From positions 1,178,001 through 1,242,000 of the forward strand of contig CAWIFQ010000003.1 in NCBI GenBank assembly GCA_963835495.1: 64,000 nucleotides of DNA, written 5' to 3'. The translations under genes were made by a program, and so were the position numbers. This DNA comes from Acaudatibacter sp963835495 (GTDB lineage: Bacteria > Pseudomonadota > Alphaproteobacteria > Caulobacterales > Caulobacteraceae). The first letter of the stretch is position 1; each line of letters opens with the position of its first letter. The notes beneath the pieces were generated by a model, which saw nothing but the letters and a program-made list of their open reading frames with translations, had not been told where the DNA came from and made no database searches. This document shows positions 49,948-58,316 of the stretch, piece after piece.

Positions 49948-51268
49948 CTACTCCGCCGCTTGCAGCGTCGCGCCCTGCACGTGCGGCTTGCGCGAGCGGT
50001 AGTTGGCGATCCGCTCTTCGACCTCGCCGCGGAAGTGCTGGAACAGGCCCTGGATCGGCCAGGCCGCGGCGTCGGCCAGCAGGCAGATGGTGTGGCCCTC
50101 CATCTGGCTGGCCACGTCGAGCAGCATGTCGATCTCTTTCGGATCGGCCTCGCCGCTGACCATCCGCTCCATGATCCGCCACATCCAGCCGGTGCCTTCG
50201 CGGCACGGCGTGCACTGGCCGCAGCTCTCGTGCTTGAAGAAGTAGGCGACGCGGGCGATGGCGCGGACGATGTCGGTCGACTTGTCCATCACGATCATGG
50301 TGCCGGTGCCGAGTCCGGACTTGAACTGCTTCAGGCTGTCGAAGTCCATCAGCGCGATCTCGGCCTCCTCGGGCGGGATCACCTGCATCGAGACGCCGCC
50401 GGGGATGATCGCCTTCAGGTTGCCCCAGCCGCCGCGGACGCCGCCGAAGTGCTCGTCGATCATCTGCTTCATCGGCATCGACATGACTTCTTCGACCACG
50501 CACGGCTTGTTGACGTGGGCGGAGGCGGAAAACAGCTTGACGCCGGCGTTGTTGGGCGCGCCGAAGCTGGCGAACCAGCCGGCGCCGCGGCGCAGGATCT
50601 CGCCGACGACCGAGATCGAATTCGACGTTGTTGACCGTGGTCGGGCAGCCGTAGAGGCCGCTGCCGGCCGGGAAACGGGGGCTTCAGCCGCGGCTGGCCC
50701 TTCTTGCCTTCCAGGCTCTCCAGCAGCGCCATCTCGTCGCCGCAGATGTAGGCCCCGGCGCCGTGGGCGACGCGGATGCGGCAGGGCCAGCCCAGCTTGT
50801 TGTCCTTGCCGATCAGGCCTGCCGCCTCGGCCTCCGCGACTGCGATTTCCAGGTTCTCGCGGCCCTCGATGTTTTCGCCGCGGATGTAGATGAAGCAGTC
50901 GTGCGCCCGCATCGCCCGGCAGGCGACCAGGCAGGCCTTCGAGCAGGCGGTGTGGCTCCCAGCGCAGGATCTCGCGATCCTTGCAGGCGCCCGGCTCCGA
51001 ACTCGTCGGCGTTGACCACCAGGTAGTGCGGCCGCGGCCCCTCCTCCTTGGGCATGAAGGTCCACTTCAGGCCGGTGTTGAAGCCGGCGCCGCCGCGGCC
51101 GCGCAGGCCCGAGGCCTTGATCTGGTCGCAGATCCACTCCGGCGTCTGCGCCAGCATGTCGGCCGTGCCGTTCCAGATGCCGCGCTTCCTCGCCGCTTCC
51201 AGCCGCCAGTCCTGCAGGCCGTAGAGGTTGGTGAAGATGCGGTCCTTGTCTTCGAGAATGCCGACCAT
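49948..51268 (-). CDS. nuoF: NADH-quinone oxidoreductase subunit F (frame broken)
   Basis: About 440 residues: NADH/FMN motif SGLRGRGGAGFNTGLKW, AYICGDEMALLESLEGK (FMN site) and the N3 cluster motif ESCGQCTPCREGTGW. It oxidises NADH. Breaks near 50990 (after NADE), 50685 and 50630. Start ATG 51268. Confidence 0.94.
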
Positions 51269-51278
51269 GGGCTAACCG

Positions 51279-51554
51279 TTAAGTCTCTTGGGCGTTGGGA
51301 TCGAAGGGATGGGCGCGCACCCAGGTCAGGCGGCGAACGAGAGCGTAGATGAACAGAATCCAGCCGACCGCAACCACGGCGACGCCGGGCCACAGCAGCC
51401 AGGGGGCGCTATCCAGCTTGTAGCGGGCCAGCACCATCATCGCCACGCCGAGCGCGCAGGCGACGAAGCCGGCGAAGCGCTGCGGACGGCCGAGCGCGCG
51501 GATCTGCTCGAGATAGGCCGATTGGCGATCCAGGCTGCCGGCATCGTCCATCAT
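51279..51554 (-). CDS. Small two-helix membrane protein between nuoE and nuoF
   Basis: 91 residues: soluble N-terminal helix (SAYLEQIRALGRPQ), then two membrane helices (FAGFVACALGVAMMVLA and LWPGVAVVAVGWILFIYALV). No named family. It overlaps the next small membrane gene by 4 bp and precedes nuoF by 10 bp. Confidence 0.72.
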   Translation of the reverse strand: MMDDAGSLDRQSAYLEQIRALGRPQRFAGFVACALGVAMMVLARYKLDSAPWLLWPGVAVVAVGWILFIYALVRRLTWVRAHPFDPNAQET

Positions 51555-51757
51555 GGCGCCGGCTTCTCCCGCGCCACGCCCAGCATCAGCCAGCCGTGCG
51601 AGGCGAAGCCGACCGCGATCGCGCCGCCGAACAGCCACATCCCCCAGGCGAGGTGGAAGCCGAACGTGGCGACGACGGCGACCATCGCCACGATCAGCGA
51701 TCCGGTGGTGATCGCCATCGTGATGAACAGCCGGCGGCGCTGGAGGGCGAGGTTCAT
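51551..51757 (-). CDS. Small two-helix membrane protein between nuoE and nuoF
   Basis: 68 residues: basic N-terminus MNLALQRRRLF, helices LIVAMVAVVATFGFHLAW and MWLFGGAIAVGFASHGWLML, polar tail. No named family. 11 bp after nuoE and overlapping the following membrane gene, so it is translated with complex I. Confidence 0.7.
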   Translation of the reverse strand: MNLALQRRRLFITMAITTGSLIVAMVAVVATFGFHLAWGMWLFGGAIAVGFASHGWLMLGVAREKPAP

Positions 51758-51768
51758 GGCCGACCGGG

Positions 51769-52425
51769 CTATGCCGGCTCGGCCGCGTTCGGCAGCTTGA
51801 AGGGCTGGGCGCGCGAGCCGTCGTAAAGGGTCGGGTCGGTCAGCGTCAGCGGGCCGCCGACCGGGGCGGTGGCCTGGCGGCCGATCGCCGAGCCTTTCGG
51901 CGGCGTGCGACCGGCGCGGAATTCGTCCAGCAGCGCCTTCAGCGAGGCCGGCGTCAGGTCCTCGTAGTAGTCGTCGTTGATCGCCGCCATCGGGGCGTTG
52001 ACGCAGGCGCCCATGCACTCGACTTCTTCCCACGAGAACTTGCCGTCGGCGCTGCGATGGTCCTTCGGCCCGATTTCCTTCTCCAGCAGTTCCATCAGCT
52101 CATCCGCGCCGCAGAGCGCGCAGGGCGTCGTGCCGCACACCTGGACGTGGGCCACCGTCCCAACCGGCTCCAGCTGGAACATGGTGTAGAAGGTGACGCA
52201 CTCCAGCACCCGGATCACCGCCATGCCGAGCAGGTCGGCGACGACCCGCAGCGCCGGCTCGGGCACCCAGCCTTCCTGTTTCTGCACCAGCCACAGGATC
52301 GCGATCACCGCCGACTGCTGGCGGCCGGGCGGGAACTTGGCGATCCACCAATGGGCCTTTTCCAGGTTCTCCGGCGTGAAGGCGAAGGACGCAGGCTGTT
52401 CCTTGGCGAGGCGGCGTACGCTCAC
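51769..52425 (-). CDS. nuoE: NADH-quinone oxidoreductase subunit E
   Basis: 218 residues of the thioredoxin-like 2Fe-2S (N1a) subunit: CGTTPCALCGADEL and VECMGACVNAPM carry the cluster cysteines. A C-terminal tail after DEFRAG is longer than in E. coli NuoE, as is usual in alphaproteobacteria. GTG 52425 overlaps the nuoD stop (GTGA), which decides the start. Confidence 0.95.
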   Translation of the reverse strand: MSVRRLAKEQPASFAFTPENLEKAHWWIAKFPPGRQQSAVIAILWLVQKQEGWVPEPALRVVADLLGMAVIRVLECVTFYTMFQLEPVGTVAHVQVCGTTPCALCGADELMELLEKEIGPKDHRSADGKFSWEEVECMGACVNAPMAAINDDYYEDLTPASLKALLDEFRAGRTPPKGSAIGRQATAPVGGPLTLTDPTLYDGSRAQPFKLPNAAEPA

Positions 52426-53636
52426 CGGTCGATCTCCCCGAAAACGATGTCGAGCGAACCCAGGATGGCGGAGACGTCGGCCAGCATATGGCCGTGGCAA
52501 ATCCAGTCCATCGCCGCCAGGTGCGGATAGCTCGGCGCGCGGATCTTGCAGCGGTACGGCTTGTTGGTGCCGTCGGCGACCAGATAGACGCCGAACTCGC
52601 CCTTGGGCGCCTCGACGTAGGCGTAAACCTCGCCTTCCGGCACGTGATAGCCCTCGGTGTAGAGCTTGAAGTGGTGGATCAGCGCTTCCATCGAGCGCTT
52701 CATCTCACCCCGGCGCGGCGGCGAGACCTTGTGGTCGTCGGCCAGCACCAGCCCCGGCGTCTTCTTCAGCCGCTCGACGCACTGGAGGATGATCTTGGTC
52801 GACTGGCGCATCTCTTCCACGCGGCAGAGATAGCGATCGAAGTTGTCGCCGTTCAGCCCGAGCGGAATGTCGAACTCGAGGTCGTCGTAGCACTCGTAGG
52901 GCTGGTTGCGGCGCAGGTCCCAGGCGACGTTGCAGCCGCGCAGCATCACGCCGGTGAAGCCCCAGGCGAAGGCCTGCTCCTTCGACACCACGCCGATGTC
53001 GACGTTGCGCTGCTTGAAGATGCGATTGTCGGTCAGCAGCACCTCGATGTCATCGACCACCTTGGGAAAGCGATGGGCCCAGGTCTCGATGTCGTCGATC
53101 AGCGCCGGGGTCAGGTCCTGGCGCACGCCGCCGGGGCGGAAGTAGTTGGCGTGCATCCGCGCGCCGGACGCGCGCTCATAGAACACCATCAGCTTCTCAC
53201 GCTCTTCGAAGCCCCAGAGGCTTGGCGTGAAGGCGCCGACATCCATCGCCTGGGTGGTGACGTTCAGCAGGTGATTGAGCATCCGGCCGATCTCCGAATA
53301 GAGCACCCGAATCAGCTGGCCGCGGATCGGGATTTCCAGCCCCATCAGCTTCTCGATGGCGAGCACGAAGGCGTGCTCCTGGTTCATCGGAGCGACGTAG
53401 TCGAGCCGGTCGAAGTAGCCGATGTTCTGGGCGTAGGGCCGCGCCTCGATCAGCTTCTCGGTGCCGCGGTGCAGCAGGCCGATGTGCGGATCGACCCGCT
53501 CGACCAGTTCGCCGTCCAGCTCGAGCACCAGCCGCAGCACGCCGTGCGCCGCCGGGTGTTGCGGGCCGAAGTTGATGTTGAACTTGCGGACCGGCGTCTC
53601 GGTGGAGACCTCGGCCGGAACTTGCGTCTCGCTCAC
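52422..53636 (-). CDS. nuoD: NADH-quinone oxidoreductase subunit D
   Basis: 404 residues, intact: FNINFGPQHPAAHGVLRL with the quinone-binding His, RLDYVAPM, MLRGCNVAWDLRRNQPYE and the C-terminal DIVFGEIDR. 49-kDa-type subunit at the quinone site. It overlaps its neighbours by 4 bp on each side. Confidence 0.97.
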   Translation of the reverse strand: MSETQVPAEVSTETPVRKFNINFGPQHPAAHGVLRLVLELDGELVERVDPHIGLLHRGTEKLIEARPYAQNIGYFDRLDYVAPMNQEHAFVLAIEKLMGLEIPIRGQLIRVLYSEIGRMLNHLLNVTTQAMDVGAFTPSLWGFEEREKLMVFYERASGARMHANYFRPGGVRQDLTPALIDDIETWAHRFPKVVDDIEVLLTDNRIFKQRNVDIGVVSKEQAFAWGFTGVMLRGCNVAWDLRRNQPYECYDDLEFDIPLGLNGDNFDRYLCRVEEMRQSTKIILQCVERLKKTPGLVLADDHKVSPPRRGEMKRSMEALIHHFKLYTEGYHVPEGEVYAYVEAPKGEFGVYLVADGTNKPYRCKIRAPSYPHLAAMDWICHGHMLADVSAILGSLDIVFGEIDR

Positions 53637-54031
53637 GGCGTCTTCTCCGGCGCCAGGCGTCCGGCGCTCATCATCACCAGCAGGATGGCGCCGGCGAGCA
53701 TCGCAGCCTCGAGCATCAGGCTCTCATCCCAGCGCACCGACAGCGCGATCTCCGCCAGGCGGCGCGAGACCGGCAGGCCCAACAGCCAGATCCACAGCAC
53801 CGCCGAGCGGTCCCAGAGCGGAAAGGCCTTGTTGAGGTTCAGCCCGGTGAAGAGGATCGCGAGACTGCCGAGGATGGCGAAGGCCAGCACCTGGGCGAAG
53901 TGACCGCCGGCGGCGGTCTCCGGATGCGACAGCGTCACCAGCAACAGGCCGATGTTGCCCAGGAACAGGGTGGCGAGCACGGTCATACCGTAGCCGACAT
54001 TGGGCGCAGCGGCCCGGATCCAGCGTTTCAT
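53633..54031 (-). CDS. Four-helix membrane protein between nuoC and nuoD
   Basis: 132 residues with four hydrophobic segments (GMTVLATLFLGNIGLLLV, LAFAILGSLAILFTGL, AVLWIWLLGLPVS, MLEAAMLAGAILLVMMS). No named family recognised. It overlaps nuoC and nuoD by 4 bp each. Its place in the core of the operon suggests a part in complex I assembly or membrane insertion; this is inference. Confidence 0.72.
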   Translation of the reverse strand: MKRWIRAAAPNVGYGMTVLATLFLGNIGLLLVTLSHPETAAGGHFAQVLAFAILGSLAILFTGLNLNKAFPLWDRSAVLWIWLLGLPVSRRLAEIALSVRWDESLMLEAAMLAGAILLVMMSAGRLAPEKTP

Positions 54032-54693
54032 GCCCCTTCCCCCGCCTTCTTCTCCGGCGCCTTCTCGTCGCCCGGCAACCCGTAGGCGTAGCCTTGCCCA
54101 GGCCGCGCGTACTCGGCGCCTTCCCACGGCGACAGGAAGTCCCAATTGCGGAACTCGACCGACTTGACCGGCTCGTACACCACCCGTTTCAGCTCGTCGT
54201 CGTAGCGGACCTCGACATACCCGGTCATCGGGAAGTCCTTGCGCATCGGGTGGCCGTGGAAGCCGTAGTCGGTGAGCAGGCGGCGCAGGTCCGGGTGGCC
54301 CTCGAAGAACACACCGTACATGTCGAAGGTCTCGCGCTCGAACCAGTCGGCGGCCGGATAGACGCTGACGACCGTCGGCACCGGCGTATCCTCGTCGGTC
54401 TCGACCTTCACCCGGATGCGCCGGTTCTTGGTCATCGAGAGCAGGTGGTAGACCACGTCGAACCGCTTCTCGCGCTGGGGATAGTCGGCCCCGCAGACAT
54501 CGATCAGCTGCTGGAACTGCGTGTCCGTGGAGTCACGAAGGTAGGTCAGAGCATCGACGATCCGGTGCGTCGGCGCCGTGACCGTCAGCTCGCCGAACGC
54601 GACCTGAAAGCCGCCGACCGCGCCGGCCGAATTGGCCACGATCCGTTCGCCCAGCTCCGCGAGCGCCGCGTCGTCCACCCGCCACAGGCTCAT
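54028..54693 (-). CDS. nuoC: NADH-quinone oxidoreductase subunit C
   Basis: 221 residues, intact: DVCGADYPQREKRFDVVYHLLS, TWFERExxDMYG as DWFERETFDMYGVFFEGHPDL and LTDYGFHGHPMRKDFPM, the 30-kDa subunit signature. Contacts NuoD in the peripheral arm. Confidence 0.96.
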   Translation of the reverse strand: MSLWRVDDAALAELGERIVANSAGAVGGFQVAFGELTVTAPTHRIVDALTYLRDSTDTQFQQLIDVCGADYPQREKRFDVVYHLLSMTKNRRIRVKVETDEDTPVPTVVSVYPAADWFERETFDMYGVFFEGHPDLRRLLTDYGFHGHPMRKDFPMTGYVEVRYDDELKRVVYEPVKSVEFRNWDFLSPWEGAEYARPGQGYAYGLPGDEKAPEKKAGEGA

Positions 54694-55250
54694 CGCTCGA
54701 TCGTTCCCGTGCGGCGGATCTTCTTCTGCAGTTGCAGCACGCCATAGACCAGGGCCTCGGCGGTGGGCGGACAGCCCGGCACGTAGATGTCCACCGGCAC
54801 GATCCGGTCGCAGCCCCGGACGACGGAATAGCTGAAGTAGTAGTAGCCGCCGCCGTTGGCGCAGGAGCCCATCGAGATCACGTACCTGGGGTCCGGCATC
54901 TGGTCGTAGACCTTGCGCAGGGCCGGAGCCATCTTGTTGGTCAAGGTGCCGGCGACGATCATCACATCCGACTGCCGTGGGCTGCCGCGCGGCGCGAAGC
55001 CGTAGCGTTCGAGGTCGTAGCGCGGCATGGCGGTCTGGATCATCTCCACCGCGCAGCAGGCCAGGCCGAAGCTCATGAACATCAGCGAGCCAGTCCGCGC
55101 CCAGGTGATCAGGTCGTCGGCGGCGGTGGTGATGAAGCCCTTGTCGGCGAGGCTCTGGGAGAACTCGTCGAAATAAGGGTCGTGGATCTTGGCGTCATAG
55201 CCCTCGACCGACGCGCGCGCGGCCGACCCGGCGGGAACCACTACTCCCAT
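54690..55250 (-). CDS. nuoB: NADH-quinone oxidoreductase subunit B
   Basis: 186 residues: LACCAVEM, GSCANGGGYYYFSYSV and YVPGCPPTAEAL hold the four cysteines of cluster N2, the last electron carrier before quinone. ATG 55250 overlaps the nuoA stop by 10 bp; the upstream frame extension lies inside nuoA and is not used. Confidence 0.96.
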   Translation of the reverse strand: MGVVVPAGSAARASVEGYDAKIHDPYFDEFSQSLADKGFITTAADDLITWARTGSLMFMSFGLACCAVEMIQTAMPRYDLERYGFAPRGSPRQSDVMIVAGTLTNKMAPALRKVYDQMPDPRYVISMGSCANGGGYYYFSYSVVRGCDRIVPVDIYVPGCPPTAEALVYGVLQLQKKIRRTGTIER

Positions 55251-55618
55251 TCCAGGGCGCCCCTCTTCCACTCGTAGATGAAGCCGACTGTCAGGATGCC
55301 CAGGAACGCCATCATCGACCAAAAAGCGTAGGCCGCCGCGGCGTGCGGCATGTTCAACAGGCTGACGGCCCAGGGGAACAGAAACGCCACCTCCAGGTCG
55401 AAGATGATGAACAGGATCGAGACCAGGTAGAAGCGGACGTCGAACTTCATCCGCGCGTCGTCGAAGGCGTTGAAGCCGCACTCGTACGACGACAGCTTCT
55501 CGGCGTCGGGCGACTTCGGCGCGATGATCGTCGGCAGCACGGTGAACGCCACGCCGAGCGCGCAGGCGATTCCGAGGAAGATCACGATCGGCAGGTACTG
55601 CAGCAGGTACGCGTTCAT
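55241..55618 (-). CDS. nuoA: NADH-quinone oxidoreductase subunit A
   Basis: 125 residues, three helices; SYECGFNAFDDARMKFDVRFYLVSI is the family core (given here as two overlapping parts, SYECGFNAF and RFYLVSILFIIFDLE). First gene of the nuo operon; the promoter should lie in the 224 bp between its start and the divergent gene at 55843. ATG 55618 gives the normal length. Confidence 0.96.
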   Translation of the reverse strand: MNAYLLQYLPIVIFLGIACALGVAFTVLPTIIAPKSPDAEKLSSYECGFNAFDDARMKFDVRFYLVSILFIIFDLEVAFLFPWAVSLLNMPHAAAAYAFWSMMAFLGILTVGFIYEWKRGALEWE

Positions 55619-55842
55619 TCCGGACCGTTTGCTGGGGAGGCGAAGGGGAGTCGGCGACCTTCTAGCCCATGGCGTTCGCCCATTCAAAGGGAGGTTAAGG
55701 CGGCTCGCGGCCAACGGTCGCGGCCGACCCCTTGCACGCCAGAGCTTGTTGCTCGTCTGCGCTTTTGGCGCACAATTTCGGATGTGAGGCGGACGGGTCG
55801 CATCGAGCGCCCCGCCAGGCCTGCAGGGTCGGGGGAATCGAG

Positions 55843-56127
55843 ATGACACGGGTGATGATTGCGGCGGCGCTCGCCGCGGCGGCGATTGGCGGCGCCAGCA
55901 GCGCGCAGACCTCGCGCGCCTTGAACGACGGCGTCTATTCGCCGCGCAGCGAGGCGCCGGCGCTGCAACAGACTGCCTACCGCCGCCATACCTGCGTCGC
56001 CCGCAGCCGGACCGCGGTGGGCTACTGGACCACCACGACCCTGGCGGGTGCGAAACTGGGCGCCCTGCGCCAATGCGCCGTCCGCACGCCGCGCGGCCTC
56101 GTCTGCCTCGTCGTCTCCTGCTCCTGA
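55843..56127 (+). CDS. Small secreted protein of unknown function
   Basis: 94 residues: signal peptide MTRVMIAAALAAAAIGGASSAQT with a cleavage site near Ala-Ser-Ser-Ala, and a mature part with four cysteines (RHTCVARS, RQCAVR, LVCLVVSC) that could form two disulfides. No family recognised. GGGGGAATCGAG precedes the ATG. Divergent from nuoA. Confidence 0.65.
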   Translation: MTRVMIAAALAAAAIGGASSAQTSRALNDGVYSPRSEAPALQQTAYRRHTCVARSRTAVGYWTTTTLAGAKLGALRQCAVRTPRGLVCLVVSCS

Positions 56128-56151
56128 GCCGCGCCCACGCCCGATCGCCTG

Positions 56152-56180
56152 TTGACGCGAACCGGGTGCGGACCTATCAG
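56152..56180 (+). promoter_or_regulatory. Sigma-70-type promoter for tRNA-Asp
   Basis: TTGACG (56152-56157), a 17-bp spacer and TATCAG (56175-56180), 41 bp before the tRNA. Confidence 0.6.
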
Positions 56181-56221
56181 ACCGCCTCTTTCGCGGGCCG
56201 CCACGGCGGCCCCGCGGAGTT

Positions 56222-56298
<77 letters not shown>

Positions 56299-56318
56299 TT
56301 TCGATTTAGCGCCGAAGA

Positions 56319-57533
56319 CTAACTCGCCAGCGCGAAGTCGGCGGCGTTGCGCGCGAACGCCGGCTCGCCACTGACCTCCGCGTAGATGGCCGAAAGTCGG
56401 CGGAACACCGCGTCCCAGCCGTGCTGGTCGCAGGCCCGCTGCCGCGCCACACGGCGCAGCCGCGCCAGATCCCGCTCGAACAGAGCCTCGATCGCGTCGG
56501 CGAAGTCAGGACCGGTCGAGCGGATCGCCAACTCCCCGACGCTCTGGTCGACGCTCTCCCCCACCCCGCCGGCCGCGACGCCGACCACCGGCAGGCCGCA
56601 GGCCATCGCCTCCAGCACGATCAGCCCGAACGGTTCGCTGTCGTTGGCGTGGACGAACGCATCGCAGCTGGCCATCAGAGCGGCCAGCTTGCTCGGCTCG
56701 GTCTCGTAGGGGAGCTCGATCACCCGGCCGGGCGACGGCGTCGTCGCTCTCGCGCCGACCAGCAGCAGCACGTAGGGATCGCCGAGCCGCTCGACCGCCT
56801 CCACCAGCACATCGACGCGCTTCTCTCGCGCCGGCCGTCCGGCGAACACCAGCAACCGGTGGCGCGCCGACAGGCCGAGGCGGCGGCGAAGGCCGACCGG
56901 GTCGGCGCCGTCGGGACGGAAGGCCTCGACATCGACGCCGAGCGGCAGGGCGATCGGATCCTCGACGCCAGCATCGGCCAGACGCCCGGCGATGAACCGG
57001 CTGGGCGCGACGGTGAGGTCGAAGCGACGGTAGATCTCGCCCCAGTGCCGCCGGATCGGCTTCTCGGCCCATTCGCCGAAATGCAGCGCCGCCAACGCGC
57101 CAACGTCGGTATGGCAAAATCCGATCACCGGCACGCCCAGCGCCTCGCCGGCTTTCTGGGCGGCGAGGCCCGGCGTGTAGGGATCGCCGGCCTCGATCAA
57201 GGTCGGGCGCTGTCGCATCAGTCGCTTCATCCAGGCGGTCTTGCCGAGCGGCACGCGATAGCCATCGCCGAACGGCAGCGGTGCGGCGTAGATCGAAAGC
57301 CGTCCGTTGCCGTCGTAGGCGTGGCGCGGGCCAGGCACGACCAGGGTGTGGCGGATGTGGGGTCTGGACTTGGCGAACCATGCCCGCTTGGCGGTCAGGT
57401 AACGCTTAACGCCGCCGCTCTTGGGCGCATAGAGCATGGTGGTGTCCACCAGCCGAGGCGCGGCGTCGAACACAGTCCTGGCGAAGAATTCGGCGCGCGA
57501 CGAAGCCCAGTCGACGACACTTCTGGCTCTCAC
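56319..57533 (-). CDS. Glycosyltransferase family 4/1-like (GT-B)
   Basis: 404 residues of the GT-B fold: N-terminal acceptor domain with GGVKRYLTAK and GDGYRVPL, then LPLGVDVEAFRPDG, LVFAGRPAREKRVDVLVEAVE and the donor motif SEPFGLIVLEAMACGLPVVG. It transfers a sugar from a nucleotide donor to a lipid or glycan; substrate unknown. GTG 57533 has GGAGG eight bases upstream and is preferred over the first possible start. Confidence 0.88.
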   Translation of the reverse strand: MRARSVVDWASSRAEFFARTVFDAAPRLVDTTMLYAPKSGGVKRYLTAKRAWFAKSRPHIRHTLVVPGPRHAYDGNGRLSIYAAPLPFGDGYRVPLGKTAWMKRLMRQRPTLIEAGDPYTPGLAAQKAGEALGVPVIGFCHTDVGALAALHFGEWAEKPIRRHWGEIYRRFDLTVAPSRFIAGRLADAGVEDPIALPLGVDVEAFRPDGADPVGLRRRLGLSARHRLLVFAGRPAREKRVDVLVEAVERLGDPYVLLLVGARATTPSPGRVIELPYETEPSKLAALMASCDAFVHANDSEPFGLIVLEAMACGLPVVGVAAGGVGESVDQSVGELAIRSTGPDFADAIEALFERDLARLRRVARQRACDQHGWDAVFRRLSAIYAEVSGEPAFARNAADFALAS

Positions 57534-57924
57534 AGGCCGCACCTCCAGCCCTAACAAGCACCTTGGCCCATAGTGGCCCGCAGCTCAAAACCGGTTCAAC
57601 CCCGTTTTGCTCCCTTCGTTGGACGCACTGACGAAGTCAAGGCTTCGCTAGGTCACGTCGCCCTCAGTCAAGCTGACGCGTAACGGGCGAACATGTCCAG
57701 ATGCCTCTTCGCCAATCGGCCGCCGCCGCCGAGCTGCGCGGAACTGATCCGGTCAAGGAATGAAGTCGCGATTTCGACGATACCGGGAGTAATCTACAAA
57801 ACGCGGTGAATCGTCAAGCCCCGCGTCGAAGGGGCCGCTTGCGGTTCGCCCTCATACCTATCGACGGCAACGCGGGATCGGTGGAAAAGGAACGCTTCGA
57901 GCTCGCAGAAGGCGCCGCCGCCCC
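57534..57924. other. Intergenic region without a gene
   Basis: 391 bp between the divergent glycosyltransferase and EthD genes. No ORF with family features on either strand; it must carry both promoters. An inverted pair GACGAT/ATCGTC brackets 57777-57812 but is too weak to name. Confidence 0.5.
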
Positions 57925-58284
57925 ATGATCAAGCTGACCTTCTGCCTCGTTCGGCTGCCGCATCTGTCGCGCGAAGCATTCCAGAAATACTGGTTCGAGA
58001 CCCACGCGCCGCTGGTGGCCAGCGTGAGGGAGACGCTGCGGATCAAGCGCTACGCTCAGCTGCACAGCCTGCCGGCCGAGGTTTCCGAGAATCTGAGGAC
58101 CGCCCGGCAGGGACCAGAGGGCTTCGACGGCGTGGCCCAGCTTTGGTGGGACAGCTTCGAGGACATGGCCCGCGCAGGTCCCGCCGCCGCCGAGGCCGGC
58201 CGCCTGCTGCTGGAGGACGAGCGCAAGTTCATCGACCTGCCCAAGTCACCGCTCTGGTGGGGCGAGGAGAAGGTGATCTTCTAG
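57925..58284 (+). CDS. EthD domain-containing protein
   Basis: 119 residues: TFCLVRLPHLSREAFQKYWFETHAPLV, the EthD/dimeric alpha-beta barrel signature (given from LSREAFQKYW to HAPLV), VAQLWWDSFEDM and a C-terminal IDLPKSPLWWGEE. Related to EthD of ether degradation and to small polyketide cyclases; role unknown. Confidence 0.85.
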   Translation: MIKLTFCLVRLPHLSREAFQKYWFETHAPLVASVRETLRIKRYAQLHSLPAEVSENLRTARQGPEGFDGVAQLWWDSFEDMARAGPAAAEAGRLLLEDERKFIDLPKSPLWWGEEKVIF

Positions 58285-58316
58285 CAGGCGCCCCACCAGC
58301 CCGCGGGTCAGCCGCC

